A stretch of DNA of 64,000 nucleotides from Streptomyces qaidamensis (GTDB taxonomy: Bacteria; Actinomycetota; Actinomycetes; Streptomycetales; Streptomycetaceae), in NCBI RefSeq assembly GCF_001611795.1, contig NZ_CP015098.1, positions 7,688,001-7,752,000 of the forward strand, read 5' to 3'. This document shows, one piece after another, positions 56,368 to 64,000 of the stretch (the stretch's first letter is position 1; every line of letters starts with the position of its first letter). The notes beneath the pieces are model-generated. The model was not told where the DNA came from, did not search any database, and was given only the letters and a program-made list of their open reading frames with translations. The translations under genes were made by a program, and so were the position numbers.

Positions 56368-57834
56368 TTGAACCCCCTTGCCGTGCCCGAACCGGTTACC
56401 CGTGCCCGACCCCGGGCCCGCGCACGCCGCTCGGCAAAGTTGACGGCACTGCTCGCGGCCGTGGCCGCGGCCGTGGGCACCGTGGGCGCCGCGCCCGCCA
56501 CCCCGTCCGCCGCCCCGCACCCCACCGCCGCCACCTGCCCGGGCCACTTGGCGGAGAAGGCCACGTGCCACACCGGCCGGGACGCCAACGGCGCCTACTA
56601 CACCATGGCCGTCCCCGAAGACTGGAACGGTTCCCTCGTCGTCCACGCCCACGGCGGTCCCGACTTCTCCTACGATGAGTCCACCCCCACCGAGGACCTG
56701 GAACGCTGGGCGGTGATGGCCGACGAGGGCTATGCATGGGCGGGTTCCTCGTACCGGCGCGGCGGTTACGGGGTGAGGATGGCCGCCGCCGACACGGAGA
56801 ACGTACGCCGCCTGTTCGTCAGCCACTTCGGCCGCCCCGACCGTACCTACCTCCACGGCCAGTCCTGGGGCGGCAATGTCGCCGCCAAGGCCGCCGAGAC
56901 CTACGGTGGGAAGCCTGGCGCCTACGACGGGGTGCTCCTGACCAACGGCTTCCTGGCCGGCGGCTCGCGCGGCTACGACACGCGCGTGGACCTGCGGTTG
57001 GTCTACCAGTACTACTGCCGCAACCTGCCCCGTCCCACCGAGACGCAGTACCCGCTGTGGCAAGGACTGCCCGCCGACTCCACGATGGCACCGGACAAGG
57101 TCCACGCCCGACTCCATGAGTGCACCGGCATCGACTCCGAGCCGGCCGGCCGGACGGCGCGACAGCAGCGCAACCTCGACGACATCCTGTCCGTCACCCG
57201 CATCCCGGAACACTCGCTCGCCACGAACATGCAGTACGCGGCCTTCCTCCTCCAGGACATCGTGCACAAGCGGCTCGACGGCCGTAACCCCTTCAGCAAC
57301 CGTGGGGTCCGCTACGACGGTTCACACGACGACAAGGCGCTCAACGCAGGGGTGGCCCGCTTCTCGGCTGACCCCGCCGCGCGCCGCGACCTCTCCTACG
57401 ACAGTGACCTCACCGGACGGATACCACTGCCGGTCCTCACGCTGCACGCGATCGACGACCCACAGGTCTTCGTCGAGCACGAGGCGGCCTACCGCGCGAC
57501 GGTCCAGGCCGCCGGCCGAAGCGGGAACCTCGTCCAGACCTTCACGAGGGAGAGCGAGCACAGCGCGCTCAGCAACGCGGAGTACGCCAACTCCCTGGCG
57601 GCATTGGACACATGGTCTCGCACCGGGAAGAAGCCCACTCCCAGGTCGATCGCGCGTTCGTGCAGCGCGTTCGACACCGCCCACGGTGGCGGTTGCTTCC
57701 ACGATCCGGCTTTCGGCCCCGACCCGCTCGCCTCCCGGGTCCGTCCCCGGCCCGGGGGCCTGCACTGGCCCGCCATGTCCGCGGCGCGGGAACGGGCGTG
57801 GAGCCGCATCGAGGGCGTGGGCATCGCGCCCTGA
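56368..57834 (+). CDS. Secreted alpha/beta hydrolase with TTG start
   Basis: A 488-residue protein. The start is TTG 56368 with GAAGGAG at 56354-56360, a rare but well-placed start. Residues about 18-50 form a signal peptide (RARRSAKLTALLAAVAAAVGTVGAAPATPSAAP). The hydrolase core contains LVVHAHGGPDFSYDE (oxyanion region), TYLHGQSWGGNVAAKAAETYGG with nucleophile Ser in GQSWG, LTLHAIDDPQVFVEHEAAYR with the catalytic Asp, and RESEHSALSNAEYANSLAAL with the catalytic His. Four or more cysteines (CPGHLAEKATC, YYCRNL...HEC, CSAFDTAHGGGC) could form disulfides outside the cell. Substrate unknown, possibly an ester or amide. It follows the DUF4387 gene by 63 bp but is likely a separate unit. Confidence 0.83.
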   Translation: MNPLAVPEPVTRARPRARARRSAKLTALLAAVAAAVGTVGAAPATPSAAPHPTAATCPGHLAEKATCHTGRDANGAYYTMAVPEDWNGSLVVHAHGGPDFSYDESTPTEDLERWAVMADEGYAWAGSSYRRGGYGVRMAAADTENVRRLFVSHFGRPDRTYLHGQSWGGNVAAKAAETYGGKPGAYDGVLLTNGFLAGGSRGYDTRVDLRLVYQYYCRNLPRPTETQYPLWQGLPADSTMAPDKVHARLHECTGIDSEPAGRTARQQRNLDDILSVTRIPEHSLATNMQYAAFLLQDIVHKRLDGRNPFSNRGVRYDGSHDDKALNAGVARFSADPAARRDLSYDSDLTGRIPLPVLTLHAIDDPQVFVEHEAAYRATVQAAGRSGNLVQTFTRESEHSALSNAEYANSLAALDTWSRTGKKPTPRSIARSCSAFDTAHGGGCFHDPAFGPDPLASRVRPRPGGLHWPAMSAARERAWSRIEGVGIAP

Positions 57835-57947
57835 AACGGCCGAACGGTTCCGCAAGTCACCTACGCGGTCACGGCGTCGGTCGCAGCTGGGGCCGTCACG
57901 CCCCCATCCGGACTCCTGACGTGGCTGTCATCGATGAAGGGAGCGCC

Positions 57948-58784
57948 ATGTCAACCACATGGTTCATCACCGGTACTTCCTCGGGTTTCGGGCGTCTGCT
58001 CACCGAGAGGCTGCTGGCTCGCGGTGACCGGGTCGCCGCCACCGCACGTCGGCCCGAGGTACTGGACGATCTGCGTGCTCAGTATGGTGAGCGCCTCTGG
58101 TCGGCCCGGCTCGACGTCACTGACACCGAGCAGATCCACCAAGTCGTAGCGGACGCCTTCAAGGCGCTCGGCACGATCGACGCGGTCGTCAACAACGCCG
58201 GCTACGGCGTCTTCGCCTCCGTGGAGGAGGCCACTGACGAGCAGATCCGACGTGTGGTCGACACCAATCTCCTCGGGTCGATCCACGTCATCCGCGCAGC
58301 TCTGCCGCATCTGCGCGCGCAGGGGCACGGACGCATCGTGCAGGTGTCGACCGCCGGCGGCCAGACGGCCTATCCGAACTTCAGCTACTACCACGCGTCG
58401 AAGTGGGGAATCGAGGGCTTCTGCGAGACGGTGGCTCGCGAGATCGCCCCGTTCGGCATCGGCCTGACCATTGTCGAACCCGGCGCCACCCCGACCGGGT
58501 TCGCCGGTGCTCTCGACACCGCACCCGTGATGCCGGAGTACGTGAACACCCCGGCAGGCGAGGTGCGGCGCGCCATCGCATCGGGCGACTTCCCCTTGCC
58601 GAACGACCCGCACAGGATCGCGCAGGCCATGATCGACCTCGTCGACTCGGCAGACGCGCCGCTGCGTCTGCCCCTGGGGTCCGACACCTTCGAGGACGTA
58701 CGGGCATCGCTCGTCGCCCGGCTGGCCGAACACGACGCGCATCGCGACATCGCCCTCGGGGTGGCGCATCGCGACGCGGAGTGA
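57948..58784 (+). CDS. Short-chain dehydrogenase/reductase (SDR)
   Basis: A 278-residue classical SDR. ATG 57948 follows GAAGGGAGCG. Cofactor motif TWFITGTSSGFGRLLTERLLARGDRVAATARRPE (TGxxxGxG), NNAGYG, IVQVSTAGGQTAYPNFSYYHASKWGIEGFCETVAREIAPFGIGLTIVEPGATPTGF with the catalytic Ser and YHASK present. Length and motifs fit oxidoreductases of the retinol/ketoreductase-like group. The substrate cannot be told. A decayed region follows, containing pieces that could be the remains of its regulator. Confidence 0.9.
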   Translation: MSTTWFITGTSSGFGRLLTERLLARGDRVAATARRPEVLDDLRAQYGERLWSARLDVTDTEQIHQVVADAFKALGTIDAVVNNAGYGVFASVEEATDEQIRRVVDTNLLGSIHVIRAALPHLRAQGHGRIVQVSTAGGQTAYPNFSYYHASKWGIEGFCETVAREIAPFGIGLTIVEPGATPTGFAGALDTAPVMPEYVNTPAGEVRRAIASGDFPLPNDPHRIAQAMIDLVDSADAPLRLPLGSDTFEDVRASLVARLAEHDAHRDIALGVAHRDAE

Positions 58785-59402
58785 TTCCTCTGGCCGGTGG
58801 ACGTGTGTCCCGGAGCGGACGAGGAGGTCGGTGACGACTCGACGCACGCTGTTCAGCCCCGAGACCTCGACCGACCAGGTGTCCTGCGTCTGTCCCGACG
58901 AACCGGCCGGCCAGTTGCAGTCGGGGTTCAGCTCGCGGGGGAGTCCTTGGTCAGCGCGTCCATGAGGAGGTCGATGAGGCGATGGGCCTGCTCTTCGGCG
59001 CTGTGTTGCGCGGAGTAGGCGACGATCGCCTCCTGGGTGTCGCGTGTCGAGACATGCCATCAGCGGATCCGCAGGCGGCGGAACCGCTACAGGTGGGCGA
59101 ACGCCTGCTCCGTGACGCGACGTTGAGCGCCCGGGCCGGGGCGTGCGCCGGGCCCGGCCGAGCGATCCGCAGGTTCACGCCCAGATCCGGCATGGGACGC
59201 CGTCCTTGCCCTGCCCCCGCCGCGTTCGGCAGGTATCGCACCCGGACGCTGTCCAAGCGCAGTGGGTCGGTGACGTCGTTGCGGCCGGCCTCAGCAGAGG
59301 GCGGCAAGCAGAGGTGGCCACCGCACGCCCTGAGCCATCCACTGATGTCGGGGTCCTGCGGTGGCCACCGGGCTGAAGGCAGCTCAGAAGCTGTCCAACC
59401 GG
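58785..59402 (-). pseudogene. Decayed region: fragments of several leftward genes
   Basis: No intact gene in this 618-bp gap. On the minus strand three pieces look coding. From about 59123 to 58928 one frame reads RVTEQAFAHL, stop, RFRRLRIR, stop, WHVSTRDTQEAIVAYSAQHSAEEQAHRLIDLLMDALTKDSPAS: the first part resembles the end of IS5-type transposases (FAHLxRFRRLRIR), the last part a TetR C-terminus. The in-frame stops are at 59087-59089 and 59060-59062. From about 58945 to 58790 another frame reads LNPDCNWPAGSSGQTQDTWSVEVSGLNSVRRVVTDLLVRSGTHVHRP with GC-rich third positions. The region therefore appears to be a scar of insertion and deletion. Confidence 0.4.
59313..59369. terminator. Inverted repeat downstream of DUF4232 gene
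   Basis: 13-bp perfect arms GGTGGCCACCGCA (59313-59325) and TGCGGTGGCCACC (59357-59369) separated by 31 bp, starting 33 bp after the leftward DUF4232 stop. It could end that transcript; the long loop also allows that it is an insertion-element end. Confidence 0.4.
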
Positions 59403-59948
59403 TTACCTACCGATCGGGTTGAGGTAGGTGGCCGGGTGGGTGGCGCCGTCCTGCTTGAGGATCTGGCCGCCGAACGGCCACGTCAGCGTGAAGTGCTTGG
59501 TCTCGTTCGGAGGAGTGACCAGGAACTTCGCCGGCACGAACTTCTCCTTCTGCGGCGTGGACTCGGCCACGGGGAGCAGGGTGATGCTGAAGTCCACCGT
59601 GTCGCCCTGCTCCAGGGTCATCTTCACGGGCGCCTTGGAAGAGCGCGCCAGCGACCAGGTGCCGTCGCTCTGCTGAGCACCGACCATGTCGACACCGGCG
59701 AAACCGGACAGGGTGCAGGTGCGCTTGCTCTGGTTGGTGAACCAGATGTACGCCTGGGTCTGCTTCTCGCTCTGTCCCATCTCCGGCCTCGCGTCACCCC
59801 CCGTGGCGAAGCCGGCCTTCAGGTCGGCGGTGTGACAGCGGGTCGGCTCCGCTTTGGCGGGGGCGGCCGACGCCGGGACGGCGGCAGCCGCAGCGCCCAC
59901 GACGACGACACCCGCAAGGGCCACAACGGTCAGCTTGTTCTTCATCAT
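59403..59948 (-). CDS. DUF4232 family secreted protein
   Basis: A 181-residue exported protein; two adjacent ATG codons (59948 and 59945) follow GGGAGGGGAA. The signal peptide is KNKLTVVALAGVVVVGAAAAAVPASAAPA with cleavage after ASA (about residue 30). The mature part has TRCHTADLKAGFATGGDARPEMGQSEKQTQAYIWFTNQSKRTCTLSGFAGVDMVG and LEQGDTVDFSITLLPVAE, matching DUF4232, a small beta-sandwich domain with a Cys pair (Cys in TRCHT and RTCTL). The family is frequent among actinobacterial secreted proteins and lipoproteins; function unknown. Confidence 0.87.
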   Translation of the reverse strand: MMKNKLTVVALAGVVVVGAAAAAVPASAAPAKAEPTRCHTADLKAGFATGGDARPEMGQSEKQTQAYIWFTNQSKRTCTLSGFAGVDMVGAQQSDGTWSLARSSKAPVKMTLEQGDTVDFSITLLPVAESTPQKEKFVPAKFLVTPPNETKHFTLTWPFGGQILKQDGATHPATYLNPIGR

Positions 59949-60120
59949 GAGGGTTCCCCTCCCCTGTGGATCGGCGCGCGAGGTCAGCGCGCGCCTACGC
60001 ACCTGAAGATGCGCAATGTGCGGAAGGGGTTCAGTGCGCGGCCGGACAACTCCCTGATTTCTGGGTCTTCAACGTTGAGCGGCGCGGAGGTGTCCGCGGG
60101 CTCGGCGGAGTGGTGGTGAA

Positions 60121-60155
60121 CCCGTGGGCGGGGCGACGGCCGCCCTGCCCACGGG
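60121..60155 (-). terminator. Hairpin downstream of the Cys-rich hypothetical gene
   Basis: CCCGTGGGC / GCCCACGGG (9 bp) with an inner GGGC / GCCC pair after one mismatch and a 7-nt loop, 30 bp beyond the leftward stop at 60185. It probably ends that gene's transcript. Confidence 0.6.
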
Positions 60156-60184
60156 CGCGGTCGCGGACGAGGGCAGGGCGGAGC

Positions 60185-61729
60185 TCAATTCAGCAGGGGG
60201 CAGGTGAGGGGTAGGACGCGTTCGGTCAGCCGGCCGGTGAGGTGGGTGTCGGTGAGGGCGGCGCCGGTGAGCCAGTCCGCAGCGGTCAGCCGGTCGATCA
60301 GGTCCCGCAGTTCGCCGGAGCCGACCGGGACCCGGGTGGTGAGGGCATTCAGGGTGACGCCCCGGCCGCCGGGTCCGAGGCGTCCCACGCCGTCCGTCCA
60401 CGTGGCCAGCGTCAGGGCGAGCAGCCGGGTGCCGGCGGGCGCCTTGGCCTTGCGGAGCTTCTTGTCCGAGACGACTCTCCGGGCCCAGCCGGAGAGCTTG
60501 GGCCGAGTCTTCCTGCCGAACGTGAACGGGCCCGTCCCGTCCTCGCCGGGCACCAGGGAGGGGACGGTGATCGGGGTGGGGTTCTCCGGCCGGGAGGCGA
60601 GCAGCTCGCCGACGGTGCCGGGGAGGGACAGCCAGCCGCAGCCGGTGAGCTGCTCGACCAGGTCCTCCGGGTCGGTCAGGCCCAGCGCGTTGACGTCCTG
60701 GCCGACGAGGTTGCCGGTGCCGGTGTGCGCGGCGCGCAGGGTCAGCAGCAGCACCAGCAGCCGTGCTTCCGGTCCGGGAAGCGGTGCGTGGCCGGCCACG
60801 TGCGCCAGGACGGAGCGCGCGTACTCCCACTGCTTCGGTACGGTCAGCAGGCGCACCACGCCCGGTTCGTCGGCGTCCGCCACGCAGCCGGTGCGGTGCC
60901 GGTGCTGGCGCCGGATGACGGCGGCGGCCTGCTCGGCACGCTGGGCTTCCAGCCGCAGGGTGACGTCGCAGCTGACGTCGGACCAGGTGAGGAAGGCGAG
61001 GGCTTTACGTTCCTGGAGGTCGGCCAGCAGCGCCAGGTCGGGCTCGGGGCGCTTCTGGTAGGCGCGGAAGAGGTCACCGAGCTCGGCGAGTTCGTCCCGC
61101 AGGGACACGGGCCGCAGGTCGCGCGGAATGACACGCTGGGCGATCCTCGCCTCCGGCGGGCGGCGGCGCCGTGCGGGTACGGGGAGGGGCGCCGGACATC
61201 CCGTCCGGGTGGTGGCCTGCTGGTCGGAGAACTGCGGCGTGTCCGCGCCGGCGCCTGCCGCTGCGGGGGCCGGGCGGTCGGCGGTCCGGGGCGCGGACGG
61301 ATGGGAGGTGGCCGCGGTCCGGGCCCCGGGAGTGGCGGCGGCACACCTCGAACAACACTCCAGGGCCTGCCACCAGCGCCCTGCCCGGTCGGTGATCACG
61401 GTCAGGACGACCGGTCCGCCGCACCGCCAGGGTTGTTCGGTACGCGCAAGCCTGCCGGTGCCGGGGAGGTGGGCCCGGCAGCCGTCGGCCAGGCAGGCGC
61501 AGTAGGAATCGGCTCTGGGGGAGGGGGTGGCGCGCAGGTGCGCCTTCAGGTGGGCGACCGCGGCCGTACGGCCTGCCGCCGCGGAGGGCAGACGCTGCTC
61601 GGCACAGGCGGGTCGGCTGCACGAGACGCGCACCTCCGCGCTCCCTCGGCCTACGGGGTTCAGACGCACGGTCCACCGGCGCCCCGGCACCCGTTCGTCC
61701 AGCTCGCTCCCTGCGGCGGCCTGTGACAT
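60185..61729 (-). CDS. Hypothetical protein with Cys-rich N-terminus
   Basis: A 514-residue protein not assigned to a family. The N-terminal third has Cys clusters that could bind zinc: RVSCSRPACAEQRLP, DSYCACLADGCRAHLPG, WRCGGPVVL and WQALECCSRCAAATPG. A Pro/Ala-rich linker (about 140-200) follows. The C-terminal part (about 205-514) is helical and contains LRDELAELGDLFRAYQKRPEPDLALLADLQERKALAFLTW, a region VADADEPGVVRLLTVPKQWEYARSVLAHVAGHAPLPGPEARLLVLLLTLRAAHTGTGNLVGQDVNALGL with the look of a winged-helix or replication-type module, and GWARRVVSDKKLRKAKAPAGTRLLALTLATWTDG. This overall design resembles hypothetical proteins common in Streptomyces. The coding signal is strong. Starts at ATG 61729 near AACGGGATG with no clear ribosome site. 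Confidence 0.65.
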   Translation of the reverse strand: MSQAAAGSELDERVPGRRWTVRLNPVGRGSAEVRVSCSRPACAEQRLPSAAAGRTAAVAHLKAHLRATPSPRADSYCACLADGCRAHLPGTGRLARTEQPWRCGGPVVLTVITDRAGRWWQALECCSRCAAATPGARTAATSHPSAPRTADRPAPAAAGAGADTPQFSDQQATTRTGCPAPLPVPARRRRPPEARIAQRVIPRDLRPVSLRDELAELGDLFRAYQKRPEPDLALLADLQERKALAFLTWSDVSCDVTLRLEAQRAEQAAAVIRRQHRHRTGCVADADEPGVVRLLTVPKQWEYARSVLAHVAGHAPLPGPEARLLVLLLTLRAAHTGTGNLVGQDVNALGLTDPEDLVEQLTGCGWLSLPGTVGELLASRPENPTPITVPSLVPGEDGTGPFTFGRKTRPKLSGWARRVVSDKKLRKAKAPAGTRLLALTLATWTDGVGRLGPGGRGVTLNALTTRVPVGSGELRDLIDRLTAADWLTGAALTDTHLTGRLTERVLPLTCPLLN

Positions 61730-62027
61730 CCCGTTCTTCCTCCGTCTTCCGTGACCTGCATGTCACCGCTGCTTCCCGTTGTGCCGAGAGGTGTTCGGGT
61801 GGCGGGTCCACGGTATGCGGCACAGAGGTGAGGGGGGATGAAACAGCACAGGGTGAGGGCTTTCGGGTGACAACGCCGTCCGTTTCGGTGAACCCGGGCT
61901 CGACGGCCGTCACGACGACGGAGACGGCACCAACGGCACGGTGTTCCTTTCGACGGAAGGGCGTCGCCGGTCGCGAGGAGGGGATCGCTTTCCGTCCTTG
62001 ATCACGGCGGCGAAACGACTCCGACGG
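61730..62027. other. 298-bp non-coding gap
   Basis: Lies upstream of the leftward Cys-rich hypothetical gene and downstream of the leftward HD-domain gene. It must hold the promoter of the former. I see no convincing gene, RNA or strong hairpin; short open frames here lack coding character. Confidence 0.5.
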
Positions 62028-62624
62028 TCACGGCCGGACGGGCGTGCGCGGCATCGGCCGTTCGAGATCCGGGTCGCCGAACTCCGCGCGCAGCGCCTGG
62101 AATGCGGTCACCTTGTCCTCGCCGAAGCGCCGGACGTGGGCGGCGTATTCCTCGGGGGAGAGGTATGCCGACGGCCGGGACTTGGTGTGGAACTTGTCGG
62201 CGTACATCACGAGCCTCTCCTCTTCCGTCACCGCCACGTAGTCGGCGGGAGGCAGGGGCAGTCCCTGGCTCACGATGTCGTGCCGCGTGAGTCCCACTCC
62301 GGTGTGGTGGGAACAGAAGCGGCGGAGGGCTTCGGGGAAGCCCTCCGCTTCGAGGATCTCGTGGCCGAGCAGGCCGTGCCGGACGTAGTTGCGGTGGTCC
62401 AGCCGTCCGTCGTGCCCGTAGAGGCGGTAGACGCCGATGTCGTGGAGGAGACAGCCGGCGCGGACCAGATCGGCGTCGAGGTGCGCGAGGTGAGGCGCCG
62501 ACAGGAGCTGCTCGGCGATGTCCCAGACGATCTCGCAGTGCGTGTGGACGAGGGCGAACGCCTCGGTGGTGGGCGCGTACTTCTCGTGCAGCGCCCGGAT
62601 CTCTGCGGGGCCCGGAATCCTCAT
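62028..62624 (-). CDS. HD domain-containing protein (metal-dependent phosphohydrolase)
   Basis: A 198-residue protein. ATG 62624 is the natural start (MRIPGPAEIRALHEKYAPTTEAFALVHTHCEIVWDIAEQLL); upstream in-frame sequence is not domain-like. There is no clear ribosome site (CTCCCCCGATG), so the mRNA may be leaderless. HD motifs are present: VHTHCEIVWDIAEQLL (His), AGCLLHDIGVYRLYG (His-Asp), YVRHGLLGHEILEAEGFP (His) and RFCSHHTGVGLT (His-His), with a late Asp in MYADKFHTKS. These proteins hydrolyse phosphate bonds in nucleotides or related compounds; the substrate is unknown. Monocistronic. Confidence 0.87.
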   Translation of the reverse strand: MRIPGPAEIRALHEKYAPTTEAFALVHTHCEIVWDIAEQLLSAPHLAHLDADLVRAGCLLHDIGVYRLYGHDGRLDHRNYVRHGLLGHEILEAEGFPEALRRFCSHHTGVGLTRHDIVSQGLPLPPADYVAVTEEERLVMYADKFHTKSRPSAYLSPEEYAAHVRRFGEDKVTAFQALRAEFGDPDLERPMPRTPVRP

Positions 62625-62793
62625 CGGGGGAGCGTAACAACCGTTCGTCCGGCTGAGCCGGGAAGTTCCCGCAGCGGCCCTTTTCACGCGATCGGATGGT
62701 GCTTCGGGGAGCGGGCACCTGCCCTGCCTGCGGGCCGTTCGACCTGGTGACGGGACTTGTCGTCCATTCTCAGCACGGTGACGGGAGCACACC

Positions 62794-63336
62794 ATGGGCC
62801 TGCACTTCCACCGCAACCCCGACGGCACGACGACCGGGCGCAACGAGGCCAACGGCTTCACCGTGACGCATGCCGAAGAAGAAGAGGTGAAGCGGCAGTT
62901 GTACGAGGACGCCGGGTGGGAGTACTCGCCTCCACCGCCCCCGGTGCCGCCCGGGTTTCACAGGTTCTCCTTGGTGCACGACGAGTTCCGGGCCTCCGGC
63001 TTCGAGGACGAGAGGTACGCGGGACTGCGGGCGCATCCGCCCGAGGGGTGTGTGCCGGTCGACTGGGGCTGCTTCGCCCTGGAGTGCGAACGGCCTGGGA
63101 AGACGCTCCTGGAGGCGGTCGCCGGTACCGTCGCGGAGGTTCGCCGGGAGCACGGGCTGGTGATGAACAGCCTGGGGGTCGAGAAGCCCCAGGAACGGTT
63201 CGACGCGGACAGCAAGGACGGGTACGCCGCGAAGATCGTCGCGCATGTCGTGCTGATGGCCGCTGACCGCGCCCGGCTGCTCGGATACGGGCGCAAGGAC
63301 GTGGTCCGGCTGCTCGACGCCACGGGGATCGAGTAG
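62794..63336 (+). CDS. Hypothetical protein, 180 aa
   Basis: The protein begins GLHFHRNPDGTTTGRNEANGFTVTHAEEEEVKRQLYEDAGWEYSPPPPPVPPGF. An internal polyproline segment separates an N-terminal part from a second part with AHPPEGCVPVDWGCFALECERPGKTLLEAVAGTVAEVRREHGLVMNSLGVEKPQERFDADSKDGYAAKIVAHVVLMAADRARLLGYGRKDVVRLLDATG, which looks like a helical domain of a conserved streptomycete hypothetical protein. GGTGACGGGAG upstream of ATG may serve as ribosome site. No function can be assigned; it has three cysteines (CVPVDWGCFALEC) in a short stretch. Confidence 0.65.
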   Translation: MGLHFHRNPDGTTTGRNEANGFTVTHAEEEEVKRQLYEDAGWEYSPPPPPVPPGFHRFSLVHDEFRASGFEDERYAGLRAHPPEGCVPVDWGCFALECERPGKTLLEAVAGTVAEVRREHGLVMNSLGVEKPQERFDADSKDGYAAKIVAHVVLMAADRARLLGYGRKDVVRLLDATGIE

Positions 63337-63416
63337 TGGAACGCCTTGGTCGGCGGGGACCGACGCCCGCGGAAATCCCGTTGTCCGGTACGTCACCTCC
63401 TGACAAGGTCGCGCCC

Positions 63417-64000
63417 ATGCCCGCCTTCACCGCACTCGACGGCACCACCCTGGCCTACCACGTGACGGGAGACGGACCGCCCCTGGTCTGCCTCCCGGGT
63501 GGCCCCATGCAGGACTCCGTGTACCTGGGGGACCTCGGCGGTCTGACGGCCCGCCGTACCCTGATCCGGCTGGACCTCCGGGGCACGGGCCGCTCCACGG
63601 TTCCGCGGGACCCGGCGTCATACCGCTGTGACCGGCAGGTCGGCGACGTCGAGGCGCTGCGTGCGGAGTTGGGCCTGGAGCGGGTCGACCTGCTCGGGCA
63701 CTCGGCCGGGGCGAACCTGGCCGTGCTGTACGCGGCCCGGCATCCGGAGCGGGTGGGCCGGCTCGTGGTCGTCACACCGAGCGTCTTCGCCGTCGGCCTC
63801 GACGTCACCGCCGAGGACCGGCTGGAGACGGCCCGACTGCGCCGGGACGAACCGTGGTTCGCACCGGCGCAGGCTTCCCTGGAAGCGATCACGTCCGGCC
63901 GGGCGAAGCCCGCCGACTGGGACACCGTCGCCCCCTTCTGGTTCGGCCGGTGGGACGACGAGGCGCGCCGGTTCCGCGCTGCGGAGCATCAGCAGCGCAA
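63417..64000 (+). CDS. Alpha/beta hydrolase, 3' end outside window
   Basis: 194 residues visible before the window ends. The protein begins MPAFTALDGTTLAYHVTGDGPPLVCLPGGPMQDSVYLGDLGGLTARRTLIRLDLRGTGRS, the usual start of proline-iminopeptidase-like or haloperoxidase-like hydrolases with the oxyanion HGG-type region (LPGGP). The nucleophile elbow is LLGHSAGANLAVLYAARHPERV (Ser in GHSAG). The catalytic Asp and His would lie past the window. The family includes prolyl aminopeptidases and esterases; the DLRGTGRS motif favours the proline iminopeptidase branch. Confidence 0.85.
   Translation, partial: MPAFTALDGTTLAYHVTGDGPPLVCLPGGPMQDSVYLGDLGGLTARRTLIRLDLRGTGRSTVPRDPASYRCDRQVGDVEALRAELGLERVDLLGHSAGANLAVLYAARHPERVGRLVVVTPSVFAVGLDVTAEDRLETARLRRDEPWFAPAQASLEAITSGRAKPADWDTVAPFWFGRWDDEARRFRAAEHQQR

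Overview
The window is high-GC (about 70%+) actinobacterial chromosome with codon use, short ATGA/GTGA gene overlaps and family content typical of Streptomyces: ROK and FCD-GntR regulators, Tat-dependent lipoproteins, a 'MFS transporter small subunit' peptide, an actinobacterial ebo-type cluster, DUF2254 and DUF4232 proteins, and a tRNA-Leu without encoded CCA. It is almost entirely catabolic and accessory metabolism; no replication, ribosomal or cell-division genes are present. All calls come from reading the sequence; no database search was run.

Layout. (A) 1-4.2 kb: the 5' part of a ketopantoate-reductase-like gene, an oxalate/formate-antiporter (OFA) MFS transporter with its 46-residue companion peptide, a FabH-like ketoacyl synthase and an FCD-type GntR regulator. 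(B) 4.3-15.6 kb: a ROK regulator, a ribose-type sugar ABC importer, a Gfo/Idh/MocA dehydrogenase, a TIM-barrel sugar isomerase/epimerase, and a 1240-residue secreted protein joining a GSDH-type beta-propeller, PKD, carbohydrate-binding-like, ThuA and DUF1080 (3-keto-disaccharide hydrolase) domains. Two copies of the same operator-like inverted repeat precede the ROK gene and the giant secreted gene, suggesting one regulon for import and oxidation/3-keto processing of a glycoside. (C) 15.7-24.8 kb: a translationally coupled ebo-type operon (UbiA-like EboC, EboA, EboB, EboE, EboF) in which a myo-inositol-phosphate-synthase-like protein stands where the dehydroquinate-synthase-like EboD is usual, plus two TIM-barrel proteins, one Tat-exported. 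It ends in a perfect 76-bp palindrome. (D) 25-33.8 kb: oxalate catabolism. oxc, frc, an ADP-forming acyl-CoA synthetase and a second OFA transporter run leftward; a sucCD pair runs rightward from the same intergenic region, which carries a perfect CATACAGT/ACTGTATG dyad related to sites upstream of the first OFA gene and of the GntR gene.

(E) 33.8-37.6 kb: a 37-bp tandem-repeat array, an aldehyde dehydrogenase, a DUF2254 membrane protein and tRNA-Leu(GAG). (F) 37.6-43.7 kb: a GAF/AAA/Fis regulator divergent from a resorcinol/hydroxyquinol pathway (FAD phenol hydroxylase, a 49-residue acidic ORF, hydroxyquinol 1,2-dioxygenase, maleylacetate reductase), with an 11-unit 30-bp repeat array and a TGTCTC/GAGACA dyad between them. 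(G) 43.7-49 kb: a STAND-type ATPase with TPRs, an NmrA-like reductase, a YceI protein and gene debris including a SUKH-like remnant. (H) 49-56.3 kb: LysR divergent from a hydroxy-acid operon: tartrate dehydrogenase-like, a frameshifted and truncated hydantoinase-B-like gene, MFS, 2-hydroxyacid dehydrogenase, AtuA-like and DUF4387. (I) 56.3-64 kb: secreted hydrolase, SDR, a decayed region, DUF4232 secreted protein, unknown Cys-rich protein, HD-domain protein, small hypothetical, and a partial alpha/beta hydrolase cut by the window end.

The most interesting items are the ebo-type operon variant with its inositol-phosphate-synthase-like member, the linked but split oxalate regulon with a shared operator core, the paired ROK operators tying sugar import to the five-domain secreted oxidase/3-keto processing protein, and the repeat-encoded small acidic ORF coupled to the hydroxyquinol genes.
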